Part shown: piece after piece, positions 1 to 8,794 of the stretch
Layout: each line of letters begins with the position of its first letter
Numbering within the stretch: the first letter of the stretch is position 1
Assembly: GCF_017589465.1 (NCBI RefSeq)
Contig: NZ_JAELYA010000001.1
Coordinates: forward strand, 1,173,364-1,237,363
Source of the DNA: Pseudomonas schmalbachii
Lineage (GTDB): Bacteria > Pseudomonadota > Gammaproteobacteria > Pseudomonadales > Pseudomonadaceae
Length of the DNA: 64,000 bases
Direction: 5' to 3'
Program-made: the position numbers and the translations under genes
The notes under the pieces: generated by a model
The model's input: the letters and a program-made list of their open reading frames with translations, nothing else
The model's database searches: none
What the model was told of the DNA's origin: nothing

Positions 1-1
1 C

Positions 2-655
2 CATGGCGCGACCGTCCTGCTGCTGGGCAAGAGCGAAGAGAACCTCAACGAGGTCTACGACCAGATCGAGGCTGCCGGCCATCCGCAGCCGGTGGTGATC
101 CCGTTCAACCTGGAAACCGCCCTGCCGCACCAGTACGACGAACTGGCCGCCACCATCGAGAACGAGTTCGGCAAGCTCGACGGCCTGCTGCACAACGCCT
201 CGATCCTCGGCCTGCGCTCGCCGATCGAGCAGATTTCCGGCGACAACTTCATGCGCGTCATGCAGGTCAACGTCAACGCCATGTTCATGCTGACCCACAC
301 CATGCTGCCGCTGCTCAAGCTGGCCAGCGACGCCTCGGTGATCTTCACCTCCAGCGGCGTCGGCCGTAAGGGCCGCGCCTACTGGGGCGCCTACGCGGTG
401 TCGAAGTTCGCCGCCGAGGGCCTGATGCAGGTCCTCGCCGACGAGTGCGACGGCACCAGCGCGGTGCGCGCCAACAGCGTCAACCCCGGCGCCACCCGCA
501 CCGGCATGCGCGCCCAGGCCTACCCGGGCGAAAACCCGTTCAACAACCCGATGCCGGAAGACATCATGCCGGTCTACCTGTACCTGATGGGGCCGGACAG
601 CATCGGGGTGAACGGCCAAGCGCTCGATGCGCAGGACGGAAAGCCTGCGGCATGA
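2..655 (+). CDS. yciK: YciK-family short-chain oxidoreductase, 5' end missing
   Basis: This is a classical Rossmann-fold short-chain dehydrogenase/reductase that is cut by the window edge, so the start codon and the TGxxxGIG cofactor loop are not visible. The frame is open from base 2. Visible SDR landmarks are the HNAS stretch (the family's NNAG equivalent), a TSSGVG segment with the catalytic serine, YAVSK with the catalytic Tyr and Lys, and NPGATRT after it. The pattern HNASILG plus the C-terminal half matches the YciK group, which in Pseudomonas usually follows ubiG and mupP. Its substrate is not established. A strong hairpin terminator begins at the stop codon. Confidence 0.9.
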   Translation, partial: HGATVLLLGKSEENLNEVYDQIEAAGHPQPVVIPFNLETALPHQYDELAATIENEFGKLDGLLHNASILGLRSPIEQISGDNFMRVMQVNVNAMFMLTHTMLPLLKLASDASVIFTSSGVGRKGRAYWGAYAVSKFAAEGLMQVLADECDGTSAVRANSVNPGATRTGMRAQAYPGENPFNNPMPEDIMPVYLYLMGPDSIGVNGQALDAQDGKPAA

Positions 656-656
656 G

Positions 657-683
657 AAAGGGGCTCTTCGGAGCCCCTTTCAT
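657..683 (+). terminator. Rho-independent terminator after yciK
   Basis: An 11 bp GC-rich stem, AAAGGGGCTC and its complement, closes on a TTCG tetraloop directly after the stop codon of the SDR gene and runs into CATTT. A weak T tract makes it a moderate rather than ideal terminator. Confidence 0.8.
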
Positions 684-805
684 TTGATACACCGCAGGGC
701 GGGTGAAACCCGCCGTGACGCCTCTGGATTGGCGGGTTGCACCCGCAGCGCCCCATGGGCGCGATCGCGGGCATGGCCCGCTCCTACGGTTCGATCGTGT
801 AGAAC

Positions 806-889
806 GTAGGGTGGAAAACGGCGAAGCCTTTTCCACCATCAAGCGCGGTGCGAGGGGGCGGTGGACAAGCTTCGCGTTGTCCACCCTAC
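806..889 (+). repeat. GTAGGGTGGA composite inverted repeat, copy 1
   Basis: The element starts GTAGGGTGGAAAACGGCGAA and ends in GTTGTCCACCCTAC, so its ends are complementary and the interior has further complementarity. The reverse complement of 23704-23801 aligns with it almost end to end. Copy 1 lacks about 14 bp of the interior. Both copies lie close to a REP core sequence. Confidence 0.85.
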
Positions 890-893
890 AAAA

Positions 894-941
894 AGCTCTG
901 CTCGCGAATGCCGGCACCACAAAAGCTTCGCGAGCAGAGCT
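894..941. repeat. perfect 15 bp inverted repeat
   Basis: Arms AGCTCTGCTCGCGAA (894-908) and its exact complement (927-941) flank an 18 bp spacer. No T run follows, so it reads as a REP-like palindrome and not a terminator. Confidence 0.75.
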
Positions 942-980
942 CGCTCCTACGAAAAGCGGCAATGCACTCCACAGCGATAT

Positions 981-1010
981 GAAAAAGGGGCTCCGAAGAG
1001 CCCCTTTTTC
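981..1010 (-). terminator. terminator of rluB
   Basis: On the minus strand an AAAAAGGGGCTC-type stem and its complement enclose a short loop and end in a T run. It lies 15 bp past the rluB stop. The stem resembles the yciK terminator, and on the plus strand it could also end transcription reading through from yciK. Confidence 0.85.
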
Positions 1011-1024
1011 GTTTACCGGTCAGA

Positions 1025-2497
1025 TCAGCGCTTGAATCCCGGGCGCATGCCGTCACCCGCCGGCTGCGGGCGGCGCTTGGCCACCGGCTTGCGGGCCGGC
1101 TTGACCGGTTTCTCGTCGCGTTCGGCGTGCGGCTTGGCCGGGCGCTTGCGGTTCACGTCGCTCGGGCGCTCGGCCAGCGGTGCGCCCTGCTTGCGATCGT
1201 TCGGACGCGGAGCGCGGGCCGGACGGCCGCCATCCCCGTGACGGGAATCCTGGCGCGGCGCGCGTGGAGCGCGGTTGTCATCGCCCTCGCGCGGCTTGCG
1301 CGGAGCCCGGCCTTCACCTGCCTCGCCACGCGGTGCGCGCGGAGCACGGTGGTCGCCACTCTCGCGCGGCAGTCGCGGAGCACGACCTTCGCCGGATTCG
1401 CCACGCGGTGCGCGTGGTGCACGGTGGCTATCGCCCTCACGCGGCGCGCGCGGTGCACGACCTTCACCAGCCTCGCCACGATGCGCGCGCGGAGCACGCC
1501 CCTCGCCAGCTTCGCTACGCGGCCCACGAGCCGGACGCTCGGAAGCACCCGGACGCGGCGCACGGCGCGGGCGCTCACCTTCAGCAGCTTCCTTACGGGC
1601 GCGGGAACCACGACCGGCATCCGGACGCTCGCTGCGAGCCAGCGGCTTGGACAGCTTGCGCTCCTGACGTTCCTGCTTTTCCCGCGCCTTGGTGGTCATT
1701 TTCGGCAGGGCGACCGGCTTGAGGCCGACCTCCTCGCTGAGGATGTCTACTTCGCGCTGTTCCATTTCCCGGTAACGCCCCATGGTCAGCTCGGAAGTGA
1801 GGAAGACCGGACCGAAACGCACGCGCTTCAGGCGGCTCACCACCACGCCCTGGGATTCCCACAGGCGGCGGACTTCGCGGTTGCGGCCTTCCATCACCAC
1901 CACGTGATACCAGTGGTTGAAGCCCTCGCCGCCCGGCGCCTGCTGGATGTCACTGAACTTGGCCGGGCCGTCTTCGAGCATCACGCCGTTTTTCAGGCGC
2001 TCCATCATGTCTTCGTCGACTTCGCCACGCACGCGCACCGCGTATTCGCGGTCCATCTCGTAGGACGGGTGCATCAGGCGGTTGGCCAGCTCGCCGTCGG
2101 TGGTGAACAGCAGCAGGCCGGTGGTGTTGATGTCCAGGCGGCCGACGTTGATCCAGCGGCCGCTGCGCAGGCGCGGCAGGCGGTCGAAGACGGTCGGACG
2201 GCCTTCCGGATCGTCGCGGGTACAGACCTCGCCTTCCGGCTTGTTGTAGATCAGCACGCGGCGCACGTTCTCCTCGGCGGCCTCGCGGCGGAGCAGGTGA
2301 TCGTCCACGGCGATGGCGTCATGGGAGTCGACGCGCTGGCCAAGGGTGGCGACGGCGCCATTGACCTTGACCCGGCCCTCCGAGATCCAGGCCTCCACGT
2401 CGCGGCGCGAGCCGACGCCCAGGCGCGCAAGGACCTTCTGCAGCTTTTCGCCGGAGGGGGTATGGGTGAGTTCTTGGTTTTCGTGCGTGTCGTTCAT
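1025..2497 (-). CDS. rluB: 23S rRNA pseudouridine synthase RluB with long repetitive basic tail
   Basis: RluB converts uridine 2605 (E. coli numbering) of 23S rRNA to pseudouridine. The 490-residue protein has an S4 RNA-binding domain at about residues 16-63 and a catalytic domain with the RsuA/RluB signature [13 protein letters not shown], whose aspartate is D122. The core ends near residue 290. About 200 further residues are rich in Arg, Pro, Gly and Glu and contain a repeated unit of roughly 24 residues built on [18 protein letters not shown] (near residues 325-411), then a Lys/Pro-rich end. The start is set by GGGAGG eight bases before the ATG; upstream in-frame codons are not needed. Long disordered tails are known in RluB of Pseudomonas. 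The LysE gene is divergent. Confidence 0.95.
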   Translation of the reverse strand: MNDTHENQELTHTPSGEKLQKVLARLGVGSRRDVEAWISEGRVKVNGAVATLGQRVDSHDAIAVDDHLLRREAAEENVRRVLIYNKPEGEVCTRDDPEGRPTVFDRLPRLRSGRWINVGRLDINTTGLLLFTTDGELANRLMHPSYEMDREYAVRVRGEVDEDMMERLKNGVMLEDGPAKFSDIQQAPGGEGFNHWYHVVVMEGRNREVRRLWESQGVVVSRLKRVRFGPVFLTSELTMGRYREMEQREVDILSEEVGLKPVALPKMTTKAREKQERQERKLSKPLARSERPDAGRGSRARKEAAEGERPRRAPRPGASERPARGPRSEAGEGRAPRAHRGEAGEGRAPRAPREGDSHRAPRAPRGESGEGRAPRLPRESGDHRAPRAPRGEAGEGRAPRKPREGDDNRAPRAPRQDSRHGDGGRPARAPRPNDRKQGAPLAERPSDVNRKRPAKPHAERDEKPVKPARKPVAKRRPQPAGDGMRPGFKR

Positions 2498-2723
2498 CTG
2501 GGCACCTCCCGGTGTGTCATGCAACGAAGAAAGGGCGCGCATCATACGCGCTTGCACGCTCCGACGCACCGTCCGTGATCGGGAAAGCCTAGTCGAAATG
2601 CGTCAGCGCAAAGTTCCCTGGCCGACCGGTTGCCCCACGACTGTACGGCCCACTCCACGTCCGGCTGTTACGGGACAAGCCGCGCCGCAGCGATTAGCCT
2701 GCAAAAAACATGAATCCGCCGCC

Positions 2724-3332
2724 ATGCCCATCGAACTCCTCGCCGCATTCCTGATGTTCGCCTTCGTCACGTCGATCACGCCGGGACCCAACAACATGAT
2801 GCTGCTCGCCTCCGGGGTGAACTTCGGCGTGCGCCGCACGCTGCCGCACATGCTCGGCATCAGCATCGGCTTCCTGGTGCTGGTGGTCGCGGTGGGACTG
2901 GGACTGAACCGCCTGTTCGAACTGTTCCCGCTCACCTATACGGCGCTGCGCTACCTCGGCGGCGCCTACCTGCTGTACCTGGCCTGGAAGATCGCCAACG
3001 CCGGCGCGCCGCAGGGCTCGTCGACGACCAGCGGCGGCAAGCCGTTCAGCTTCCTGCAGGCCGCCGCGTTCCAGTGGGTCAATCCCAAGGCCTGGATCAT
3101 GGCCATCGGTGCCATCACCACCTACACCCCGCAGCAGGACTTCATCGGCAACGTGCTGCTGATCGCCGTGCTGTTCGCCGTGGTCAACCTGCCCAGCGTC
3201 GGCGTCTGGACCATCGCCGGCAGCCTGCTGCGCCGCTGGCTGGAAGAACCGGCGCGGCTCAGGGTGTTCAATATCGGCATGGCCCTGCTGCTGGTCGCCT
3301 CGCTCTACCCCCTGTTCGCTTCTGCACATTGA
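2724..3332 (+). CDS. LysE/RhtB-family amino acid exporter
   Basis: This is a 202-residue integral membrane protein of the LysE/RhtB translocator family, which exports amino acids or related small metabolites. The N terminus carries the family signature TSITPGPNNMMLLASGVNFG near residues 16-35. About six hydrophobic segments follow, and the FQWVNPKAW motif sits near the middle, as in RhtB-type proteins. The ATG at 2724 gives the normal family length (about 205 residues); the longer open frame upstream lies in the rluB promoter region and is rejected. The BenE-family gene begins 17 bases downstream on the same strand, so the two may be co-transcribed. The substrate cannot be read from the sequence. 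Confidence 0.9.
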   Translation: MPIELLAAFLMFAFVTSITPGPNNMMLLASGVNFGVRRTLPHMLGISIGFLVLVVAVGLGLNRLFELFPLTYTALRYLGGAYLLYLAWKIANAGAPQGSSTTSGGKPFSFLQAAAFQWVNPKAWIMAIGAITTYTPQQDFIGNVLLIAVLFAVVNLPSVGVWTIAGSLLRRWLEEPARLRVFNIGMALLLVASLYPLFASAH

Positions 3333-3348
3333 CGGATACCTTCCCCGG

Positions 3349-4542
3349 ATGACCGATTCCACCAGCGCGCGCCTGCGCCCCATCGCCGACTCCTCGCCCG
3401 CCGCCGTGGTGGCCGGCTTCGTCGCCATGCTCACCGGCTACACCAGTTCGCTGATCCTGATGTTCCAGGCCGGACAGGCCGCCGGGCTGAGCGCCGGACA
3501 GATTTCCTCGTGGATCTGGGCGCTGTCCATCGGCATGGCGCTGACCACCATCGGCCTGACCCTGCGCTACCGCACCCCCATCGTCATCGCCTGGTCCACA
3601 CCCGGCGCCGCCCTGCTGATCAGCAGCCTGCCCGGCGTGCCCTACGGCGAAGCCATCGGCGCCTTCATCGTCTGCGCCGGGCTGATCACCCTCTGCGGCG
3701 TGACCGGCAGCTTCGACCGGCTGATGCGCCAGGTGCCCGGCTCGCTGGCCGCCGCGCTGCTGGCCGGGGTGCTGTTCCGCATCTGCATCGAGATCTGCCG
3801 CGCCGCCGAGCAGCAGACCCTGCTGGTGCTGGCGATGTTCTTCAGCTACCTGCTGACCAAGCGCCTGCTGCCGCGCTACGCGGTATTCGCCGCGCTGCTG
3901 GTCGGGATCGCGCTGGCCGGCGTCCTGGGCCTGCTGAACTTCAGCCAGTTCCAGCTGGAACTGGCCAGGCCGGTATGGACCACGCCGAGCTTCTCCCTGG
4001 CCGCCACCATCAGCATCGGCATCCCGCTGTTCATCGTCGCCATGGCCTCGCAGAACATGCCGGGGCTGGCCGTGCTGCGCGCCGACGGCTACCAGGTGCC
4101 CGCCTCGCCGCTGATCTCGGTGACCGGCATCGCCTCGATGCTGCTCGCCCCGTTCGGCTCCCACGGGATCAACCTGGCGGCGATCAGCGCAGCCATCTGC
4201 ACCGGTCCGGAAGCCCACGAGAATCCGCACAAGCGCTACACCGCGGCGCTCTGGTGCGGGCTGTTCTACGGCGTCGCCGGCATCTTCGGCGCCACTCTCG
4301 CCGCGCTGTTCGCCGCGCTGCCCAAGGCGCTGGTGCTGTCCATCGCCGCCCTCGCCCTGCTCGGCTCGATCACCAACGGCCTGGCCAATGCAATGTCCGA
4401 GACCCGCGAGCGCGAGGCGGCGATGATCACCTTCCTCGTCACTGCTTCCGGTTTCACCCTGTTCTCGGTGGGCTCGGCGTTCTGGGGACTGGTGGCCGGC
4501 CTGCTGACACAACTGGTGCTGAACTACCGCCGCGCCGCCTGA
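3349..4542 (+). CDS. BenE-family benzoate/H+ symporter-like transporter
   Basis: The 397-residue protein is very hydrophobic, with about 12 predicted membrane segments, and matches the BenE family, a NAT/UraA-fold group named for benzoate uptake. Supporting stretches are GYTSSLILMFQAG near residue 30, TPGAALL near residue 84, and the conserved SQNMPGLAVLRADGY followed by FGSHGINLAAISAAICTG in the second half. No benzoate catabolic genes are near, so benzoate as substrate is only inferred from the family. It follows the LysE gene closely and is probably in the same transcript. A palindromic repeat region lies after it. Confidence 0.9.
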   Translation: MTDSTSARLRPIADSSPAAVVAGFVAMLTGYTSSLILMFQAGQAAGLSAGQISSWIWALSIGMALTTIGLTLRYRTPIVIAWSTPGAALLISSLPGVPYGEAIGAFIVCAGLITLCGVTGSFDRLMRQVPGSLAAALLAGVLFRICIEICRAAEQQTLLVLAMFFSYLLTKRLLPRYAVFAALLVGIALAGVLGLLNFSQFQLELARPVWTTPSFSLAATISIGIPLFIVAMASQNMPGLAVLRADGYQVPASPLISVTGIASMLLAPFGSHGINLAAISAAICTGPEAHENPHKRYTAALWCGLFYGVAGIFGATLAALFAALPKALVLSIAALALLGSITNGLANAMSETREREAAMITFLVTASGFTLFSVGSAFWGLVAGLLTQLVLNYRRAA

Positions 4543-4646
4543 TCCACCTCTGCCAGCATCCGGGCGATTCTCTCCAGGGACCGCCCGATCAACCGGCCTG
4601 GCATTTGCCGGAGCGAAGGACGGCCAGTGATTTCGCCGCATTACCC

Positions 4647-4674
4647 GCAGGAGCGACCCATGGGCCGCTCCTGC
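4647..4674. repeat. near-perfect GCAGGAGCG palindrome
   Basis: The 28 bp sequence is almost its own reverse complement (GCAGGAGCG...CGCTCCTGC around CCCATGGG). It resembles a REP core and sits between the BenE-family gene and the GTAGGTTGG element. Confidence 0.6.
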
Positions 4675-4691
4675 AGGATGCAATACCCACC

Positions 4692-4764
4692 GTAGGTTGG
4701 CGCTGAGCAACGCGAAGCCCAACATCACCATCGTTGGGCTTCACTGCGTTCAGCACCAACCTAC
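4692..4764. repeat. GTAGGTTGG inverted repeat, copy A
   Basis: Left arm GTAGGTTGGCGCTGAGC with AACGCGAAGCCCAAC and a complementary right arm ending CACCAACCTAC make a long hairpin of about 73 bp with a 9 bp loop. Copies B, C and D lie at 26909, 30052 and 40270. It sits between convergent genes. Confidence 0.85.
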
Positions 4765-4829
4765 GCGGGTTCTGGCCCAGCCCGACCGAAATCTGGGACG
4801 CGCCCCGGCGCACAAGCGGAAACACTACC

Positions 4830-5720
4830 TCAGACCACCGCCCGCTCCGGCGCGGCCTTGGCCGCTCCACGGCTGACCCACCAGCCGAAGATGCCCGCAG
4901 TGAAGAACATCACCAGGCCGTAGATCGCCGCCGGCATCGCCATGGTCTTGTTGTTCAGCAGCATCGGGCTCATCGCCAGGGCGATGGCCAGGGTGCCGTT
5001 GTGGATGCCGATCTCCATGCCGATGGCGATCGACTGTGGCTTGGACAGCTGGAGCAGGCGCGGCACCCAGTAGCCCACGGCGAGGCTGACCAGGTTGAAG
5101 CACAGCGCCGCCATGCCGACTACCGGGGCGTAGATCACGAAGGTCTGCCAGTCCTTGTAGACAGCCAGGGCGATGATCACCACCAGCAGCAGTGCGGAAA
5201 GGATCTTCACCGGTTTCTGCAGCGTCGCCGCCACCTGCGGCAGTTGCCGGCGTACCAGCATGCCGATGGCGACCGGGCCGAGCACGATGACGAACACCTG
5301 CAGCACCTTGCCGAACTGCAGCGGAATCGCCTGGCCCTCGCCCATGAAGTACATCAGCGCCAGGTTGACGATCAGCGGCATGGTGAGGATGGCGATCACC
5401 GAATTCACCGCGGTGAGGGTGATGTTCAGCGCCACGTCGCCGTGCGCCAGGTGACTGTAGAGGTTCGCCGTGGTGCCGCCGGGCGAGGCCGCCAGCAGCA
5501 GCATGCCCACCGCCAGGGCGGATTCCAGGGCGAAGCCGACGGTGATGAAGAAGCAGGCTATCGGCAGCAGGATGATCTGACAGACCAGGCCGATCAGCAC
5601 CGGCTTCGGGTAGCGCACGATACGGGCGAAATCCGCCACGGTCAGGGAAAGCCCGAGTCCGAGCATGATGATGCCCAGGGAAATGGGCAGGAACAGGGTG
5701 AGCAAGGGATCGGCCGTCAT
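4830..5720 (-). CDS. bile acid:sodium symporter (BASS) family transporter
   Basis: This is a 296-residue protein with about nine or ten hydrophobic segments, of the BASS superfamily (sodium-coupled uptake of organic anions). Family features are the GLGLSLTVADF segment near residue 21, AASPGGTTANLYSHLAHGDVAL near residue 80, and EIGIHNGTLAIALA near residue 240; the last two correspond to the sodium-binding crossover helices. The ATG at 5720 has a GGAG-type ribosome-binding site, and the 15-residue upstream extension is Arg-rich and unlikely. It is divergent from the P-type ATPase across 328 bp. The substrate is unknown; bacterial members carry pantoate, sulfate conjugates or other acids. Confidence 0.9.
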   Translation of the reverse strand: MTADPLLTLFLPISLGIIMLGLGLSLTVADFARIVRYPKPVLIGLVCQIILLPIACFFITVGFALESALAVGMLLLAASPGGTTANLYSHLAHGDVALNITLTAVNSVIAILTMPLIVNLALMYFMGEGQAIPLQFGKVLQVFVIVLGPVAIGMLVRRQLPQVAATLQKPVKILSALLLVVIIALAVYKDWQTFVIYAPVVGMAALCFNLVSLAVGYWVPRLLQLSKPQSIAIGMEIGIHNGTLAIALAMSPMLLNNKTMAMPAAIYGLVMFFTAGIFGWWVSRGAAKAAPERAVV

Positions 5721-6048
5721 TCTTCTGATTCTCCGGGTTCTTCCGTGGGGCGGGCACCTGAACATTCTGGTTCAGGGCTGGGGAGGGAGACAGTAGTCCA
5801 TCGGGCCGATCCGCTTCAGCTCTGTAACAGAATGAGAATTTGCCGGCATTCACGCGGGCAATGACTCTTCGGCAAGGCACTACCCACGGAAACAGAAAGC
5901 AAAGAAATTTCCTACATAGACGCCCCCGTTTCTGTCTCAAATCAAGCCCGAAGCGACCTGGACTGCCATCCTGACTGCAACCCAGCCCCACTCCGGCGCC
6001 TCGCGGCGCACCAGGCAGGTGCGGGGGCCTTGCGAAAGGAGCCGTCAG
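5721..6048. other. divergent intergenic region, BASS / P-type ATPase
   Basis: These 328 bp hold the promoters of both genes but I cannot assign them confidently. An inverted repeat CTGAAC-N6-GTTCAG lies at 5758-5775, about 40 bp upstream of the BASS start. The segment 5880-5945 is more AT-rich than its surroundings. No small ORF or RNA hairpin with a T tract is seen. Confidence 0.5.
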
Positions 6049-8778
6049 ATGCGCGTTCGCCCCACCGACGCCACGCCGCCCCGGCCATGGCACACACTTT
6101 CCGCCGAGCGCATCCAGGAAGCGCTGGAATGCGATCTCGCCGGTCTCGACCAGGCCCAGGTGCAACAGCGCCGCGAACGCTACGGCGAGAATCGCCTCGC
6201 CCCGCCCAGGCGCCGCAGCGCATTGCGCCGCCTGCTGCTGCAATTCCACAACATCCTGCTCTACGTGATGATGGCCGCCGCCCTGGTCACCGCCGTGCTC
6301 GGCTACTGGGTGGACACCAGCGTGCTGTTCGCCGCGGTGCTGATCAACGCGGTCATCGGCTTCATCCAGGAAGGCAAGGCCGAATCGGCGCTGGAGGCCA
6401 TCCGCGGGATGCTTTCGCCGGTCGCCACGGTGGTCCGCGACGGCAAGCGCCAGCAGATCGACGCCAGCGAACTGGTGCCGGGCGACCTCGTGCTGCTCGC
6501 CTCCGGCGACCGCGTGCCGGCTGACCTGCGCCTGCTGACGGTGAAGGAACTGCGGGTCGAGGAAGCCGCGCTGACCGGCGAATCGCTGCCGGTGGAGAAG
6601 GCACCCGAGGTGGTATCCCTCGATGCGCCGCTCGGCGACCGCTACGGCATGGCCTACTCCGGCACCCTGGTGGTCTACGGGCAGGCCAGCGGGGTGGTGG
6701 TGGGCACCGGGGCCGACACCGAGCTGGGCAAGATCAACCGCATGCTCGGCAGCATCGGCCAGGTGACCACCCCGCTGCTGCGGCAGATCGACCGCTTCGG
6801 GCGCATGCTGGCCTTCGCCATCCTCGCCATCGGTGCCGTGACCTTCCTGCTCGGCACCTTCTGGCGCGGCGAAACGCCGGCGCACATGTTCATGATGGTG
6901 GTCGCCCTGGTGGCCTCGGCGATTCCCGAGGGGCTGCCGGCGATCATGACCATCACCCTCGCCCTCGGCGTGCAGCGCATGGCGCACCGGCACGCGATCA
7001 TCCGCCGCCTGCCGGCCGTGGAAACCCTCGGCTCGGTGACGGTGATCTGCTCGGACAAGACCGGCACCCTGACCCGCAACGAGATGACCGTGCAGCGGGT
7101 GGTCTGCGCCGGCCAGGTGTTCGATGTCGGCGGCGTCGGTTATGCCCCGGAAGGCGACATCAGCGCCGACGGGCAGATCGTCGACATCGCCCGGCACCCC
7201 GCCCTGGCGCTGGCGATCCGCGCCGGCGTGCTGTGCAACGACGCGCGCATGCGCCTGGACGATGACGGGCAGTGGCAGGTCGAAGGCGATCCCACCGAAG
7301 GCGCCCTGCTGGTGCTCGGCAGCAAGGCCGGCCACGACCAGGACGCCTGCTCCGCCGAATGGCCGCGCCTGGACAGCATCCCCTTCGAATCGCAGCACCG
7401 TTTCATGGCCAGCAGTCACCACGACGAACAGGGCGAGCCGTGGATTTTCGTCAAGGGCGCGCCGGAACGTCTCCTCGACATGTGCTCGCAGCAGTTCGGC
7501 CGCGACGGCGAACAGCCGCTGGACGCCGACTACTGGCGGCGCATGGCCACCGACACCGCCGCCCAGGGCCTGCGCCTGCTGGCCCTGGCCTGCAAGCGCG
7601 CCGCCCCGGCCGGCGCGACGCTCTCCTTCGACGACACCAGCGCCGGCTTCACCCTGCTCGCCCTGGTCGGCATCATCGATCCGCCGCGCGACGAGGCCAT
7701 CGCCGCGGTGAGCGACTGCCACCAGGCCGGCATCCGGGTGAAGATGATCACCGGCGACCACGCCGACACCGCCCGCGCCATCGGCGCCCATCTCGCCATC
7801 GGCGTAGGCAAGCCGGCGGTCACCGGCGCCGAACTGGCGCTGATGGACGACGCCGCGCTACGCCGGGTGGTGATGGAGGTCGATGTGTTCGCCCGCGCCA
7901 ACCCGGAGCACAAGCTGCGCCTGGTGCAGGCGCTGCAGGAGAACGGCCAGGTGGTGGCGATGACCGGCGACGGGGTCAACGACGCCCCGGCGCTGAAGCG
8001 TTCCGATGTCGGCGTGGCAATGGGCCTGAAGGGGACCGAGGCGGCCAAGGAGGCCGCCGACATGGTGCTCGCCGACGACAACTTCGCCACCATCGCCAGC
8101 GCCGTGCGCGAAGGCCGGGCGGTCTACGACAACCTGAAGAAGTTCATCCTGTTCATGCTGCCGACCAACGGCGGCGAGGCGCTGGTGGTGATCGCCGCGC
8201 TGCTCGTCGGCCTCGGCCTGCCGCTGACGCCGGTGCAGGTGCTGTGGATCAACATGGTCACCTCCAGCACCCTGGGCCTGGCCCTGGCTTTCGAGCCGGC
8301 CGAGGGCGGCATCATGCAACGCCACCCACGCGCACCGGGCACCGCCCTGCTTTCGGGGTTCTTCGTCTGGCGGGTGGTGATGGTCTCGTGCCTGATGATG
8401 ATCGGCGCCTTCGGCCTGTACTACTGGGAGCTGGCCAACGGCACCGGCAGCGAATCGGCGCGGACCATGGCAGTCAACGCGGTGGTGGTGTCGGAGATGT
8501 TCTACCTGATCAACAGCCGCCACATCTTCGCCCCGGTGCTGAACCGCGAAGGCTTCACCGGCAACCCCTACGTGCTGCTCGCCATCGCCGCCTGCATCCC
8601 GCTGCAACTGGCCTTCACCTACGCCCCGCCGATGCAGAACATCTTCGGCTCGGCCGGCCTGAGCGGCCAGGAATGGCTGAAGGTGCTGGGCGCCGGAGTG
8701 CTGGTGTTCGTCGCCGCCGAACTGGAGAAATGGGTGATCCGCCGCAGCGGCCTGGCCGCCCGACTGGCCGGGAGCTGA
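6049..8778 (+). CDS. P2-like cation-transporting P-type ATPase
   Basis: This 909-residue ATP-driven cation pump of the inner membrane has all core P-type motifs: TGES at 176-179 (actuator), PEGLP at 293-297 in M4, the phosphorylated aspartate D336 in DKTGTLT, and GDGVND with D641 and D645. The N-terminal cation_ATPase_N domain and six C-terminal membrane segments place it in the P2 group with Ca2+ and Na+ pumps. In M6 the usual NxxTD ion-binding motif reads N735-M-V-T738-S739, so the key aspartate is serine; the transported ion should not be assumed to be calcium. The start at 6049 has AAAGGAG seven bases upstream, and the alternative at 6019 lacks one. Confidence 0.93.
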   Translation: MRVRPTDATPPRPWHTLSAERIQEALECDLAGLDQAQVQQRRERYGENRLAPPRRRSALRRLLLQFHNILLYVMMAAALVTAVLGYWVDTSVLFAAVLINAVIGFIQEGKAESALEAIRGMLSPVATVVRDGKRQQIDASELVPGDLVLLASGDRVPADLRLLTVKELRVEEAALTGESLPVEKAPEVVSLDAPLGDRYGMAYSGTLVVYGQASGVVVGTGADTELGKINRMLGSIGQVTTPLLRQIDRFGRMLAFAILAIGAVTFLLGTFWRGETPAHMFMMVVALVASAIPEGLPAIMTITLALGVQRMAHRHAIIRRLPAVETLGSVTVICSDKTGTLTRNEMTVQRVVCAGQVFDVGGVGYAPEGDISADGQIVDIARHPALALAIRAGVLCNDARMRLDDDGQWQVEGDPTEGALLVLGSKAGHDQDACSAEWPRLDSIPFESQHRFMASSHHDEQGEPWIFVKGAPERLLDMCSQQFGRDGEQPLDADYWRRMATDTAAQGLRLLALACKRAAPAGATLSFDDTSAGFTLLALVGIIDPPRDEAIAAVSDCHQAGIRVKMITGDHADTARAIGAHLAIGVGKPAVTGAELALMDDAALRRVVMEVDVFARANPEHKLRLVQALQENGQVVAMTGDGVNDAPALKRSDVGVAMGLKGTEAAKEAADMVLADDNFATIASAVREGRAVYDNLKKFILFMLPTNGGEALVVIAALLVGLGLPLTPVQVLWINMVTSSTLGLALAFEPAEGGIMQRHPRAPGTALLSGFFVWRVVMVSCLMMIGAFGLYYWELANGTGSESARTMAVNAVVVSEMFYLINSRHIFAPVLNREGFTGNPYVLLAIAACIPLQLAFTYAPPMQNIFGSAGLSGQEWLKVLGAGVLVFVAAELEKWVIRRSGLAARLAGS

Positions 8779-8794
8779 ACGACCGCCATCCAGA

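Larger units (their letters stand above)
656..1024. repeat. repeat-filled intergenic region between yciK and rluB
   Basis: No gene is seen here. After the yciK terminator the sequence holds a GGCGGGTGAAACCCGCC palindrome near 700, a REP half (GCGGGCATGGCCCGC) near 770, the composite GTAGGGTGGA element at 806-889, and a perfect 15 bp inverted repeat (arms AGCTCTGCTCGCGAA and its complement) at 894-941. The rluB terminator follows at 981-1010. The stretch looks like stacked non-coding palindromes between two convergent genes. Confidence 0.8.

Noticed and set aside
1245..1560. CRISPR-like periodic sequence
   Set aside because: The repeats are in frame with the rluB coding sequence, degenerate, and encode a basic peptide repeat; there are no spacers of equal length or cas genes.
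1127..2578. 483-codon open frame on the plus strand
   Set aside because: Antisense to rluB, which has a complete S4 and RluB domain and a good ribosome-binding site.
3268..4731. 487-codon open frame on the minus strand
   Set aside because: Antisense to the BenE-family gene, Gly/Gln/Asp-rich shadow; the plus-strand reading has clear membrane topology.
4825..7791. 988-codon open frame on the minus strand
   Set aside because: It runs antisense through the BASS gene and P-type ATPase. It is an artefact of high GC third positions; the translation is His/Gly/Ala/Gln-rich without any domain.
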